Shown: one piece after another, positions 1 through 11,800 of the stretch
Numbering within the stretch: position 1 is the first letter of the stretch
How the letters are laid out: every line of letters begins with the position of its first letter
Source of the DNA: Medicago truncatula
Taxonomy: Eukaryota > Streptophyta > Magnoliopsida > Fabales > Fabaceae
DNA length: 64,000 bases
Direction: 5' to 3'
Assembly: GCF_003473485.1 (NCBI RefSeq)
Contig: NC_053046.1
Coordinates: 15,200,001 to 15,264,000, forward strand
Position numbers and translations under genes: made by a program
Notes under the pieces: model-generated
What the model saw: the letters and a program-made list of their open reading frames with translations, nothing else
What the model was told of the DNA's origin: nothing
Databases searched by the model: none

Positions 1-445
1 TATAAAGGGCCTCTCATGTCACTAACCCAATCTCCATTTGAATAGTCACATGATTTCTCATGATCATAAACCTTGTTCTTCCCTACAAAAAATATATTAC
101 ATAAAAATTAGTAAACTAAGAAGTCCTTAATTAGTATAACAAATTGCTAGTTAGAGTTCATGACAATCTCAACTAGCATGATATTTAAAAGAACTAATTA
201 ATTATGCATGCATATTTACCTACAAAAGAAGTTGAAGGAGGAGAAGAGTAAGTAGATGAATAGTGGTAGGTGGAAATGGTGGTAGAATGAAGAAGCTTAG
301 TTGGTGCAAAAGGAGTAAGGGACAAAAGGATCAAGTATATACAAAGAAGGGATATGGGAAGCAATGAATAAAGAGTTAAATGAAAAAATTTCTTATTGAA
401 GGAGGAAAGATTATCATTGAAGGGGTTTGTGCTTCCCATTTTCAA
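1..445 (-). CDS. Trichome birefringence-like (TBL) protein, 5' end only
   Basis: Partial gene leaving the window on the left. Exon 1 is 220-445 and exon 2 runs from 82 to beyond base 1, with a 137-bp GT-AG intron between them (phase 1). Exon 1 encodes a short cytosolic tail and one hydrophobic segment (LYSLLPISLLCIYLILLSL), as in a type II Golgi membrane anchor, then a Ser/Thr-rich stem. Exon 2 begins with SCDYSNGDWVSDMRGPLY, which matches the opening of the PMR5 N-terminal domain (Cys-Asp, Gly-x-Trp-Val, Pro-Leu-Tyr). TBL proteins are Golgi O-acetyltransferases of cell-wall polysaccharides; which polymer this one acts on cannot be told. The catalytic GDS and DxxH motifs lie outside the window. 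The ATG at 443-445 or the one two codons later could be the start. Confidence 0.85.
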
Positions 446-1489
446 ACCCTTTCTAAGCTTTCTTTCATGCCTCTAATCACTGTTTTATGGTGTTGTCGGC
501 AAGAAAAACTGAGTCTTTATGAGAGAGCCATGTTAGGAAGAGAAAGGACACCTATTGATTTTTTGTCTCGACACTTTTTTTTATGTCTCTCATTTTCTTT
601 CAACTTTATTTTACTATCTCTTTCTTCCATGATTGTTGGATCTTGTTGTATCTCTTAAAATTTTATAATAAAAACGTGAGCCATAAATTATGTTTTGGTA
701 TTTTTTATTTTTTTTTACCATGAGTAATGCTTTTGGATTATCTACAATTTATAAAATCGTGAGTCATAGATTATGCTTTTTTATAGGAAACTTTTTAAGA
801 ACTATGAAGTATTGGTTAAAAAAATGAAGTATTCTTTATTTAGCATCATTGTTATAAGATTATTCGGCATCGTAAAGATAATGATTAGTATATTTGATAA
901 TTTAAGCTAATGATTAGTATAATCTCTTTTTGGTATTGGCTTAAACATAAGAGACTAAAATCACTTGCATATGATGTTTTGAATCTCTTCTAATTTAACT
1001 AAAGATTTAAATTTCAATTCAGTTTTAATTTAAATTTACAACATCGTTAAAACTTTTGAAGAAAAAAAATTGTATTGTCTACTATTTTTTGTTTCAATAA
1101 TATTGTCTATTATGATTAAACGTGACATTAAAAAATAGTCTATATAATTACACGTAAAGAACATATATGTTAAAAATAATCGAAAACTACTATTCAATTA
1201 TTGTCCTCTCTCATGATTTAATGCATTAATGACACGATGACAAGATCTGCAAGTTCAAAAAGAAAAGGAAGACAATGTCTTTATATATATATATATGAAA
1301 CGTGGATTAATTATGAGAAAATATGATTCATTTTTTCTATTCATTTTCTATGATTGGGTTGGCCTTGCCCCTATGCTGTCTTTTTCCTTTTCACTTTAGA
1401 AAAAGAGATTTGCTGTTGTTTTTTTTTTTTACAAAAAATAACTATGTAAAATATAGGATTCTCCTATCCTAAAAACACGTATTAAAGAA
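446..1489. other. AT-rich intergenic, no gene seen
   Basis: Upstream side of the TBL gene. The DNA is AT-rich with poly-T runs and a short AT microsatellite near 1280. A 92-codon open frame overlapping the TBL start on the opposite strand (380-658) has no recognisable features and is taken as chance. Confidence 0.6.
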
Positions 1490-2460
1490 TTTAAAAATAA
1501 AAATTTTATATTACAAAAAGTAATTTATATTTTAAAAATACGAAATTACAATATATTGTTTATTAGCTTGTGTCCTCAGAACACATTAGCATTCTTCTAC
1601 AATAAAATTTGAACACATGATCTTAATATGAAATTATATAAATGGTTTATTCATAAAGAAGTCTAAAAATACAGCTAGTTAATTGTTTAGCTGAATTTAC
1701 GAGAGATCTGTACAGTAAGTTTTATATTTTAAAGGTTTCTAAAGTTATCATAAAAACATATATTATAGTATGGTCATAAGATCAAATAAATAGTTTTTAA
1801 ACACATATAAAAAATATTATTTTTAAAATATTTAATCATTTTTTTATCAATTTTCTTTTATATTATTAAAAAAATAATTATTTATGTGTATGTACAAACA
1901 CTATTTATTTGATCTTATGACCATCCTAAAATTCCTTCATAAAACCATTGTTTGAGATATAAACTTTTATTACACGGTTCTTAAAAATAAAAAAATAAAA
2001 AATGTATTAGATAAATCTGTCCTTATCCTTTTTCTTTTATCAACGAAACAAAACCTGGAAGCAAGGACGAAAGCCTTCATAAATAGATAATAATAATTCA
2101 CACCATCACATGTATCCACATGCTTATCAAGTGTCTATTCTTGTGGCTCAATCATGTCCTATTGTAACGATCAAAATTGAAATGAAATACATCCTCCTCT
2201 TATATATATTTTTTAATATTATTCTACTGCATATTTTTTCAATTAAATTAGTATGATAATGAAATTAAGAATATTCTAGTTTATGTGAGAAAGCTTCCAT
2301 TGTTTCTTATTTGCTAGCTTCTTTCCCATTTCTGTCCTTGGAAGAATAAAACCCAAAAAATAACAGCACTTTGACAGGTTTTTTTGAGAGGAACACTTTG
2401 ACAGGTTGTGCTTTGATCATTGAATATAGATTGGCATAGTAGTTATTTTGTTTAGTAAGT
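1490..2460. repeat. Diverged direct duplication, copy 1
   Basis: Several blocks reappear in the same order at 3970-5270: a block around 1560-1690 matches 4035-4180, a block around 2020-2095 (containing GGAAGCAAGGAC) matches 4270-4340 and again 5070-5115, and a block around 2265-2430 (containing ATTCTAGTTTATGTGAGAAAGC) matches 5160-5270. The copies are well diverged and interrupted. No coding capacity is visible. The unit may be a decayed transposon or retroelement body; the family is not clear. Confidence 0.55.
1767..1927. mobile_element. MITE-like short foldback
   Basis: Inverted repeat with arms of about 35 bp. The left arm, starting TAGTATGGTCATAAGATCAA, is mirrored at 1890-1927 with one mismatch near the tip. 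The interior is AT-rich and non-coding. I could not find a convincing target-site duplication, so the superfamily is open. Confidence 0.55.
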
Positions 2461-2953
2461 AAAAAATAGTATTATTCGTATTGTGTTGAACACACGTGTA
2501 TTTTTTTATTGCTAACTTTTATTCTTATCAATAGTCTAAAATATTGTATTTTGAAAAGTTAGTTCAACTCTTTTTTTAGTAGTGATATATGTACAACTCT
2601 TTGGTACAACTTTTATAATAATTTTAATTTTCTCCCTTTTGATTGGTCAAAAATAATAGAGAGAGAATAAAAAGATAATATGAGTATGAGAGAGAAAGTT
2701 ATCAAAAAATTGTTAAACAATGGTTGTACAAATATCATTTTTTTTCTTTTTTATTGTTTTGACTTGCACCACTCTTTTTATTTTTTTACAAAACATGGAT
2801 CACATGATACCAGGTGCTCTTATTTATTTATTATTGAATTCTATTGTGTGCAGATTGGAAAGTAAGAAATAATATTTATTTAGTCTAAAAGAGTGAGCTA
2901 TTTCAAGATCCTGGGTCTCATTTTTATTCTAAAAGGCTTCCTCGTATACTTTT
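2461..2953. other. Intergenic, nothing recognised
   Basis: AT-rich sequence between the repeat block and the reverse-transcriptase remnant. The 61-codon open frame at 2680-2865 is low-complexity and not supported. Confidence 0.5.
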
Positions 2954-3934
2954 ATGGCTTTTAGGACACAGTCTTGGATGCTACAAGATCATATTTTGAG
3001 AGACAATGAGATATATGGTATGGACTCGGATTTCGATAATGTTTTGGATGGTCTTCGTGGTACAATTTTAGATTTTGACGTTAGCAGTTTTACTAGCAAA
3101 GACACCGTCCCTCCTAAAGCGGAACATGTTTTGACGAGTGCTCTTTTTAGTAAAAGTGTTCAAGATATGGAAGTTAAGTTTGACATGACCACGAGACAGA
3201 AGGCAATTTTGGGATGTTTGCAAGCAGCACATGCTCGGGATTTTCTTCTAGCTATCCCAATTGATGGGTTAGGTCAGCATATGTCACCAGTGGAGTATCG
3301 TACTATCCTTAGATATCGTCGTATGATTCCACTATTTTCTATTGATGAGGTGTGTCATGTTTATCGTAAGGCGTGTCTGGATACTTTTGGGGAGCATGTT
3401 GTTCATTGTAAGGAGCTTCCCGGCTTTAAGTACAAACATGACTTTGTTAGGGACGTACTTTTTGATATATTCAGATGGGCGGGAGTATCAGCAGTGAAGA
3501 AGGAAGCGCCTGTGAACTTCCCAACTGACCCACTAGATAGAAGATCAACACTCAGGCCTGCGAATGTTATGGTGTACGGCTGGGTAGGAGGAAAACATGT
3601 TTGTGTAGACTTGAATGAGGTTTCACCACTTGTTGGATTAAGTGTCGGGCCTTTTGCGGTATGACAGACAACCCTAAAAGTGGCGTCAAACAAAGTGGCC
3701 AAACATGAGAAAACGTGTTCTGACAATCAACATGTTTTTATACAATTTGTTTTTTACACTTTTAGTTTTCTAGCACTAGAGGTTATTGATCTTCTACAAA
3801 AGTTCAAAAGGTCATGCATAGCAATGTCACATCTCCTAGGTCCATGAATGTTGTGTTTATGAGGATTGATTTTGCCATCCAAAAAAGCTTGGCGGCGCAG
3901 TTTGTTGCCCACTTGCCTTCTATTCAAGTATAAA
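2954..3934 (+). pseudogene. Decayed C-terminal tail of a non-LTR reverse transcriptase
   Basis: An open frame of 236 codons, followed by about 90 more alignable codons with at least one break, matches from memory a protein segment scattered through legume genomes and annotated as a putative reverse transcriptase. Two features stand out. Near residues 133-151 there is a degraded Cys/His cluster (CHVYRKACLDTFGEHVVHC) that fits the CCHC zinc motif C-terminal to the RT in R2-like elements. Near residues 200-220 comes LRPANVMVYGWVGGKHVCVD, which has the spacing of a PD-(D/E)xK restriction-like endonuclease core, with the first Asp replaced by Asn. The RT palm itself (YxDD) is not present upstream. 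No poly-A tail or target duplication was found. It is a dead fragment. Confidence 0.6.
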
Positions 3935-4789
3935 TAATGGTTTATATATACAAATGCTTCTTTTTTAACGATTTAATGAATATCATTTTAAAAAATTTCT
4001 TAAATATAAACACATGATTTTTAATACGAAATCACTATATATAGTTTATTAGCTTGTGTCTTCGAAGCACATGTTATTAACATTCATCTATTATAAAATT
4101 TGAACACGCGACTTTTAATACGAAATTATATAAATGGTTTATTCACATTTCGAAAGGATGAAATCTCAAAATACATTGAGTTAATCTTTTAGTTAAATGG
4201 TTTAGACACAGAAGAAAATTTTATAGCAGCGTTACATCAAACTCAATCTCTCCTTAACGACCGTTTGCATTCGTTTATTTTTTCGCCAAAAAAATCTGGA
4301 AGCAAGGACAAAGCCTTAATAATTTGATAATAATAATAATAACCCTAAAACCTGAGGAATGCGGTTGTTCATGCTAGATTATTAGCAACAACATTAGTAG
4401 TGTGCTAAATCTTAATAAACATTCATGTTCAAACTTTTGTATATCTTGATCATATTATATGACATGTGTAACTTGGACTACTACCAACTTCGCACTCAAC
4501 AAATTCTTCTATGTAGGAGGAGTATTTGGCTTTGAAAACTTTTGCATGAACATGAGAATATTGTAAAACTATTTTGCACACGTCGCTATGTATGTAACAA
4601 AATGAATCTTGTTGTCATTTTGATTACATAAACTTCTAAGAAAATTTTATAGTAATGTTACATCAAAATTATTCTCTCTCCTTATAAATACGTCACTTAC
4701 AATACTTTTTTATATGGGTAAAAAAATGATAGTTTGCATTTGTTTATCTTTTCACCAGCGAAATTGTGATAGAAAGGATGATGGTATTG

Positions 4790-4925
4790 TTCTTGTTAGC
4801 ATATTTAAGTTGGTAGGAATATTGCGTTATACAACAGTTAAGGTTCGAATTCCAAATTTACCATTTATCAACCTGAAAATTGAATTGCTAGCCACTAAAA
4901 AACTTTACCAAAAAAATGCAAACGA
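4790..4925 (+). mobile_element. tRNA-derived SINE
   Basis: The sequence has a box A-like stretch (GTTAGCATATTTAAGTTGGTAG), a box B (GGTTCGAATTCC) about 45 bp later, and the tail CTAGCCACT...ACCAAAAAAA. This is the plan of the common legume tRNA-derived SINEs. Box A is degraded (TTTAAG where GCTCAG is expected), so it is unlikely to be transcribed by Pol III now. Similar GATGGT words flank both ends but do not form a clean target duplication. Confidence 0.65.
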
Positions 4926-5114
4926 TGGTGTTATATTTTTTTTTTGGTCAGGAGATGGTGTTATATTTTATTAGAAATAAATAGTGTTATAATTTGAGTA
5001 AACTACGTACAAATTCTTGCAGTATGAATTATGTCTCCCTTTGGTTTATTGATTGGAACATGAAAAGAAGGATTATCCTTTATCAATAAAACAAAACATT
5101 AAAGCAAGGACGAC

Positions 5115-5150
<36 letters not shown>

Positions 5151-5152
5151 TT
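5115..5152. repeat. AT then GT microsatellite
   Basis: A run of AT dinucleotides passes into GT dinucleotides and then T. It is a simple-sequence repeat inside the duplicated block. Confidence 0.9.
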
Positions 5153-5270
5153 TTTTAAGAATATTCTAGTTTATGTGAGAAAGCCTCCATTGTTTTTTCC
5201 CTAGCTTTTGCCATTACTAATAGCACTTCGACAGGTCGTGCTATGATTCAAAAAAATAAGATTGGTAGAC

Positions 5271-6104
5271 TAGAGTACTTTCTTTTTTTCCTTATCAAGG
5301 ACCTTCCAACCCATACTTGGGTTACAAGTTAGTATGAGTTACAAAGTTTGCGTTAAGAAGCTATCTTAATAGAGTACTCATTTTGTTTAATAAATAAATA
5401 GTGATTAAATTGAATATTTAGTCCCTTAACATATTTTTTGTTTTCATTTTGGTCACCTAATTCATTGTTGTTATATTTAAGTCCCTTAACGTTACTCTTG
5501 TTAATCGAGTTAATCCTATTTCGTAACTTTTAACCTAAAATGTTAAGTTGTACCAACATCTTCTTCGATGGTCCATCATCTGAGCACCAATTTTTTTTCT
5601 TCACGTTTGCCAAACCGAAGTAACATTAAAAGAAGTAACAGATTGACACCGTAACTATATGAAAAGAAGTAACTTTACTGGAGACCGATCAAATATCCAA
5701 TTTAGCCTAAATGAAAACAAAAATTTTATATATATATATATATATATAAATATAATTTTTATATAATAAGTAGATGTATCCTAACAAATGTCTATAGCAG
5801 TTGTTAACGTACACTCACTTATTTTTCAAAATGAGTGTTTTAACAACATTCATCTTAAAGTGTATTTAACAACTTTTTAATTATGTCTTTGCTAAAACAC
5901 ACCTTAATAAAAATTAGTGTCTTTAGACTTGGAGTTCATTTTTAGTGCATGTTTGGTTATATGGTGATGTATGTTCGGTTCTGTAGTGCATGTTTTGTAT
6001 ATCGGCAACTCTCAACAGAGGAAGGGGAACATATTATGGTAGAAAAACAAATCGAGAGTGAAGACAGTTGAGTTTGGTAAAAAAAATGTCCACGAGCTTG
6101 AAAT
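5271..6104. other. Intergenic with weak inverted repeat
   Basis: AT-rich. A segment near 5410-5460 (TTTTGTTTTCATTTTGG) is roughly mirrored near 5700-5730 (CCTAAATGAAAACAAAA), which hints at an old MITE of about 330 bp, but the ends cannot be fixed. Confidence 0.4.
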
Positions 6105-6690
6105 TCACATAAAATTCATAAATAAAATACACAGCTTGAAATTCACATAAAATTCCAGCCTATAAGAAAGTAATTGGAGTAACACCAAGATGTCCACAAG
6201 CTGGTTCTCTAACTGATGATCATTCCTCGGCGGCTGATTAAAGCACCCCTGTACATGTTACAACAGTACAAACAGAGAAACAGACATAGAAGAGGTTAGT
6301 ACATCATAAATAAATTACATGTTACGTACAAATAGATGAAACAAACCCAATACAACACCATACAGCTTGAGAGTGTTTTTGTTTCTCTTTGGAAGAGTCC
6401 GGCACCTCCAAAGGAGGTAGCATTTTCTTGGGCCCTTTTAATTGATTGTGTTCCTACACGGTCTAATCTTGCGATTCGTCATGTACTAGAACCGCAAGCC
6501 CCAAGGAATTGTGTTTTTTGCGGTAATGTGGAGGAAACATCAATTTATCTCTTTCTTCATTGCTACAAAGCACGAACACATACACATCACTGACACTGAC
6601 GCCGATGATATTTTGAAAAAATGACATAATTCAAGGTAATCACAAGTGCCGGTTTCGGTGTCATGTCGGACGTAATCGCTAATCTCAGAA
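6105..6690 (+). repeat. Dispersed repeat copy 1 with zinc-binding RT fragment
   Basis: This block recurs, diverged by a few percent, at 13310-14545. It encodes from about 6366 LWKSPAPPKEVAFSWALL, then IPTRSNL-like and VLEPQAPRNC...CG.VEET...LFLHC. This is the zf-RVT zinc-binding region found at the C-terminus of plant L1-type reverse transcriptases: two Cys of CVFCG and the following HC. No RT palm or endonuclease is present, so it is a fragment. Relative to copy 2 it lacks about 410 bp between its first 180 bp and the zf-RVT part. Confidence 0.7.
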
Positions 6691-6881
6691 AACTGTAATT
6701 AGTTGTTTTTAATTATAGTGCCCTAATCAATTTTGTGAGATCTAGTTGTGCTTCTAGTTAGGTTATCAGTATTTGTGATGTTATCCGTTGTTTTCTTTCA
6801 GATCTAGTTTTGTTTCTAACAATTTTTTTCGTTTACTATATACCCTAGATAATTTAATATTAAATTAAAAATATTTGTTAG

Positions 6882-8607
6882 ACTTTTTCGAAACAAGTAG
6901 ACCTACACGTGAAGAAGTATTACAGTTCAAGAGCAATTTCTACAATGACTTCCTAAGATATTATTACAATGAGTTAATTTAATTTATTGTGATTTGATTT
7001 TTTACTAATTAATTATTAAAACATTTAGGAATTTCAAAGGGGCTTGGACACTAAGGGTCCGTTTGGTTCGAGAGTTTTGGAGGGGAGGGGAGGGGAGATT
7101 TTTAATTTGAAGTGTTTGGTTCAATTTTTAGAAGGGAAGGGAAGGGGAGGGGAGCAAATCTCTTTAAAATTTTATTGCATTGCCATAATTATCCTTAAAT
7201 TAATTTCAAATCTCAATATTAACCTTGTAACAACTTTTATTATTATTAGATTATATTATTTTTGTAACAATCTTATTATTATTATTAGGTTATCTTATTC
7301 TTATAACAATTATTATTATTATTTTGTTATATTTTCCTTGTAACAATTTTTATTATTATATAATCTACCACTCTTATTTGTTAGATGTACAAACCGTTCT
7401 TACTACTACTTTGTTGTTGTCAACGACTGCTTGAGGCTTCCTCTAAAGTGAATTGTGAGTAATTTCATCATCTCATTGTCAAAAAAAACAATATGATGCT
7501 TGGAGCAAAATACATGAGCCAGTTTAAGATAAAATAGCGGCTTAGATGTGTGCTTGTCTTTGTCAGTTTCTGAAATCGTAAAAACAAACAGTTCCTTTTA
7601 TTTAATTAAGTTTAAGGGTAAAACGGTAAAATACTGTTAAAATCCCTCCCCTCCCCTTGTGAACCAAACACACTTTTAATTAAAAATATCTCTCCTCCAC
7701 TCCACTCCCCTCCGTAAAAATCCATCCCCTCCTAATTCTCGAACCAAACGGACCCTAAAAGAATCTCTACTGCAGCTATTGATACAACTATTTGCTTAAA
7801 CAAAGCAAAACTACTCATAGGATTTGAAAATGGGGCAAAGGTGGTATATACTAACTTGTAAATTGCATTATATTTTCATATGATATATAATAACCGTAAC
7901 AAATTGCTATATATATTTTTTAATGCTCGACAGAGCTTTGGTGTGGAAAAACTGATAGTTGAATATTTTCCAATTGAGAGCAACATATCTGTATCTGGTC
8001 TTGTGAACTTTGTCACTCCCAAAAATTCAAGCATGTGACTCCAGCTAAAGGCTCAGGAAAAGAAATAGTCAGCATCGGGGCAAGTTGTCTACAAACCATC
8101 GGGGCAACTTGCCCTGATGCTGTCCATTCTTTTTCCTGAGCCTTAAGCTGGAGACACATGCTTGGATTTTTGGGAGTGGCAAAGTTCACAAGACCAGATA
8201 CAGAGATGCTGCTTTCAATTGGAAAATATTCAACTTCCAGTTTCTCCACACCAAAGCCATGTTGAGCATATAAAAAAATATATAGCAATTTGCTATAGTA
8301 GTTATATAGCATATGAAAATATAATGCAATTTACAAGTTAGTATACACTACCTTTGCCACATTTCCAAATCCTAGGAGTAGTCTTGCATTGTTTAAGCAA
8401 ATAGTTGTATCAATAGATGCAGTAGTGATTCTTTTAGTGTCCAAGCCCCTTTGGAATTCCTAAATGTTTTAATAATTAATTAGTAAAAAATTAAATCACA
8501 ATAAATTAAATTAACTCATTGTAATAATATCTTACGGAGTCATGGTAGAAATTGCTCTTGAACTGTAACACATCTTCAGGTGTAGGTCTACTTGTTTCGA
8601 AAAAGTT
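6882..8607. mobile_element. Large foldback (inverted repeat), about 503-bp arms
   Basis: The left arm (6882-8087) and right arm (8105-8607) are inverted copies separated by a 17-bp spacer. Once the nested MITE at 7055-7755 and its 3-bp duplication are discounted, the left arm is about 502 bp, essentially equal to the right arm. The arms match along their whole length with modest divergence. Close to the centre both arms hold a coding-like stretch, FGVEKL-VEYFPIES, SVSGLVNF, TPKN, preceded in the left arm by a possible 3' splice site. This suggests that a host exon was captured or inversely duplicated; I do not recognise the parent gene. No clear target duplication was found. A transcript through it would fold into a very long hairpin. 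Confidence 0.85.
7055..7755. mobile_element. Tourist/PIF-Harbinger-like MITE nested in the foldback
   Basis: The ends GGGTCCGTTTGGTTCGAG and CTCGAACCAAACGGACCC-type (reading inward from the right) form a terminal inverted repeat, followed inward by G-rich and C-rich tracts that continue the symmetry. TAA flanks both ends (7052-7054 and 7756-7758), the usual 3-bp target duplication of PIF/Harbinger elements. The right arm of the foldback has a single TAA at the matching place (near 8438) and so supplies the empty site. About 701 bp, no transposase; the interior is AT-rich with TTA repeats. Confidence 0.85.
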
Positions 8608-8703
8608 TGATTAGCGAGCCAAAGGAATAGATTTTAGTTAATCTAGCCAATAGAATACACGCTAATCTAGCCAAAAACCTCAGCACCATGTCAATGCTAA
8701 TTA

Positions 8704-8824
8704 GCGAGCCAAAGAAATAGATTTTAGTTTTGCTTAGTCGTAGAGACGTTTTTGCTGAGGCTTGGTCAGGAGAAAAACACCGTCTCTATGACTAATCCAA
8801 ACTAAAATCTATTAATATGGCTTG
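8704..8824. repeat. Imperfect hairpin of about 120 bp
   Basis: Arms GAGCCAAAGAAATAGATTTT... and ...AAAATCTATTAATATGGCTT pair over roughly 45 bp, with CGTAGAGACG near 8745 facing CGTCTCTATG near 8785. A shorter copy of the left arm starts at 8615. It is probably a small foldback element. Confidence 0.55.
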
Positions 8825-8876
8825 CTTTTGAAGTGCAAAAGGCAGCAGAAACACCAATAAGCTTAAATGAACAAAT

Positions 8877-11800
8877 TTGATTTAATATTAAAATTAACAT
8901 CAACTTCTCAAACCATCAAGTAATTTAACAAATACCAAAAGCTTAAAGATAAATAAAAATTGTAAACAAAGCAATTGATTAAAGAAAACTCACCCTTATA
9001 GTGGCTTGTTTTTATTTAAGCATTCCAGATTGATATCTCCACTTGTATTTGATTAAATCACCATATCTGAAAAATAACACATCACAAAACCATCAAAATC
9101 CATTATGTTTCAAATAATCAATCATAAGTATATGAAAAGAAAGAAAAAATAACTTGAAAAAAATTGGCTAACATACAGACACAAAATCATACACACACAA
9201 GCTCATATGATCATCAACTATAATTTTTAATTCGTACGCACACAAAATCTTGATCATAAACATGAAAAAAAAATCATAGAAAGCACGGTTGTCTATGAAG
9301 TGAAAACATAAGAATAATTAAAACAGAAATGTTATCAGCCGATACAATCAAAACTGGTTTGCTAATGAACAATAACTAAGAAGTCAAAACTAAAACAAAA
9401 GGTTTAAAATCATGAACTTCAAATTTTATTCAACTGAGATAAGAGTTAATCTGAAGCCAAAAATCTGAAGGTTCAACTACGATATTTATCAAATGTCAAA
9501 CCGACTTTAACCCCAAAAGCACAAAACCAAAAACTAGAGTGTAATCGGCCCATAAAATATCCATTTATACTAGGACCAGTGAAGTAAAAATCTGAAGGTG
9601 GAAAATGGACTTGGATGGTAACAATTTTGAATTTCATCCAACTTATTTTAACCACCCAAAAGTTAAGACCAAAAATTAATTTACTTTAACCCAAAAAGAA
9701 AGACACCCTTGAGAATAATCATAACTAAAGTGTAATCAACCTTTTGAAATCAAACAATAACATCAAATTCAATTAAACAAAGATACGCATAAAAATCAAA
9801 CCTTCAAGTATATTAGCAAAGACCGAAAGCTTAAAGATAAAAAAACTGTAAATAAAGCAAAGTTGATTAAAGTAAACTCACCCTTAATAGAAAAAGAGAA
9901 ATACCACATCAGTAATGCACTGATTCCTAAAAGTAACTAGTTTATAGTAGCTTTTTTATTTAAGCTTTCATCTCCACTGGCATTTGATTAAATCTCCATA
10001 TCTGTTCCAAAGAAACACAAGTATATCAAAAGAGGAAAAAACTTGAAAAAATTTGAGATAACAAGCTCATATGATTATCAACTAAAATTTTAAATGAAAA
10101 TAAATATCTACATATTGAGACTGGAGTGTAAATAAAGGGTAAAGAGTAAGGTATGGGGCGAGTTGGAACTAACATTTGGTGTTCAACATCAACATAAGAA
10201 CAATCAAAACAACAATTAAAGCCATCAAACCCGTACAAAACCAAAGAGTGGGAGATTAAAAGGAGAAAAAAGAACATTAAAAACTTTAAAAATATAAATG
10301 AGAAAAACTAATTTCATTTTTTAAAAAGAAAAATCAAATGATGAATACAATGTAAATATCTAAACATAAGACACACGAACATAAAGATGAAAATTTTAAG
10401 GGCAGAAGCATACAGATGGAAGACCATGTAACTAGAAATAATTTTTTTTTTATCAAAAACATGAAAAAAGAAAAAGAAAAAATATCATAGAAACCATGGT
10501 TGTCTCTTAGACAATAAATAGGAACCATACAACCCCTGTCTCTCCAATAGCTATAAGTTAATTGGTTCACAATTCAACAGAAAGAACAATAATTATACAT
10601 AAAAATATAAAATTGTTGAGTGGCACACAGCATAACAAAGAGTATGATGCAGTCGCAGGATTCCTTCCGAATTAAGCGCAGTATGTTGTAACACATTGAA
10701 CTCATGCATACTCAGGATCAAAACATACCTAGTATATTGTCTTCAAAATCAGTTCAACCTCAAAACAGGATAGGAGGAAACATAGAAAATAAGCAATTAA
10801 GAAACAGTGTAGTTTCAGACTATCCAAACATCTCAATCGAAGCAAATTTAGCTTTCGAATACAAACAAAACAAAATAAGAAATCTTTTTGAAATGAAAGA
10901 TAAGAAAAATATTAGTACTTTGAGAAGAAGGAATCCCCGAAAATAGGAAAAGCTGGGACTCTCTCACTCCTGGTGTTTATGGTTCAAAAACCAAACCAAA
11001 AGTGGACCTAATTTATAATTGAGTTCCGCTCCTAAAACCTGATTAATTTTATAAGCTATTTCCCAATTTCAATACAGAATAATTCTCTCTAATAATGAAG
11101 TCTGAATTGAAATTATGCGATTGTTAAATCGCGCTTACCCACTAGGCTGGGCATAAAAATCAACCCTTTAAAGTAATTTAGCAGAGACCAAAAGCTTAAA
11201 CAGCACAATTGATGAAAAAACACTCACCCTTGAAGAAAAAGAGAATCACCAAAGCAGAAGGATGTAATTCCTTAAAAAAGCTGGTTCTTTTATTTTATTT
11301 AGCCTCTCAAGATTTAGATCTCCACTTGCCTTTGATTAGATCTCCAGATCTGCAAAAAAAATAATCACAAAACCATAAAAAATCAAACAAAAACATAAAA
11401 ATCAACACTTTTATACATAGGAAGATTATCTTATTGCATATCATTCCTAGGATCATTGAAATTGTTTCGATCTTCAACCTTATGGAGACCCATAAGGTTG
11501 AAGCATTCATCTGTTTTCACATGTTAAAAACAAAACACAACCTGTTATCACGATAGAAGGATTCAAATTGTTTTTGCATCTTTAGGTCTATCGTGAGACC
11601 CATATGCATGAAAATCAAAACTTTAATTTTAACAAAGAGTCAAAAGCATAAAAATCAAAACTTATTAACTTCGTAGGAATGTAAAACTGTGATTTCTTTT
11701 GGTATCTTTAGATCTATATTGAGGTTGAAGATCGAAATTTTAATTTTAACAAAGACCCATATGCATAAAAATCAAAAACTTTAATTTTAACAAAGAGTTA

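Larger units (their letters stand above)
3970..5270. repeat. Diverged direct duplication, copy 2
   Basis: Partner of the block at 1490-2460, lying on the other side of the reverse-transcriptase remnant. The two copies bracket that remnant. This copy is longer because it has gained the SINE at about 4790-4925 and an AT/GT microsatellite at 5115-5150. Confidence 0.5.

Noticed and set aside
8013-8312. 99-codon ORF on the minus strand as a gene
   Set aside because: It runs across the centre of the foldback, and its sequence is the mirrored arm. I describe it as foldback content instead.
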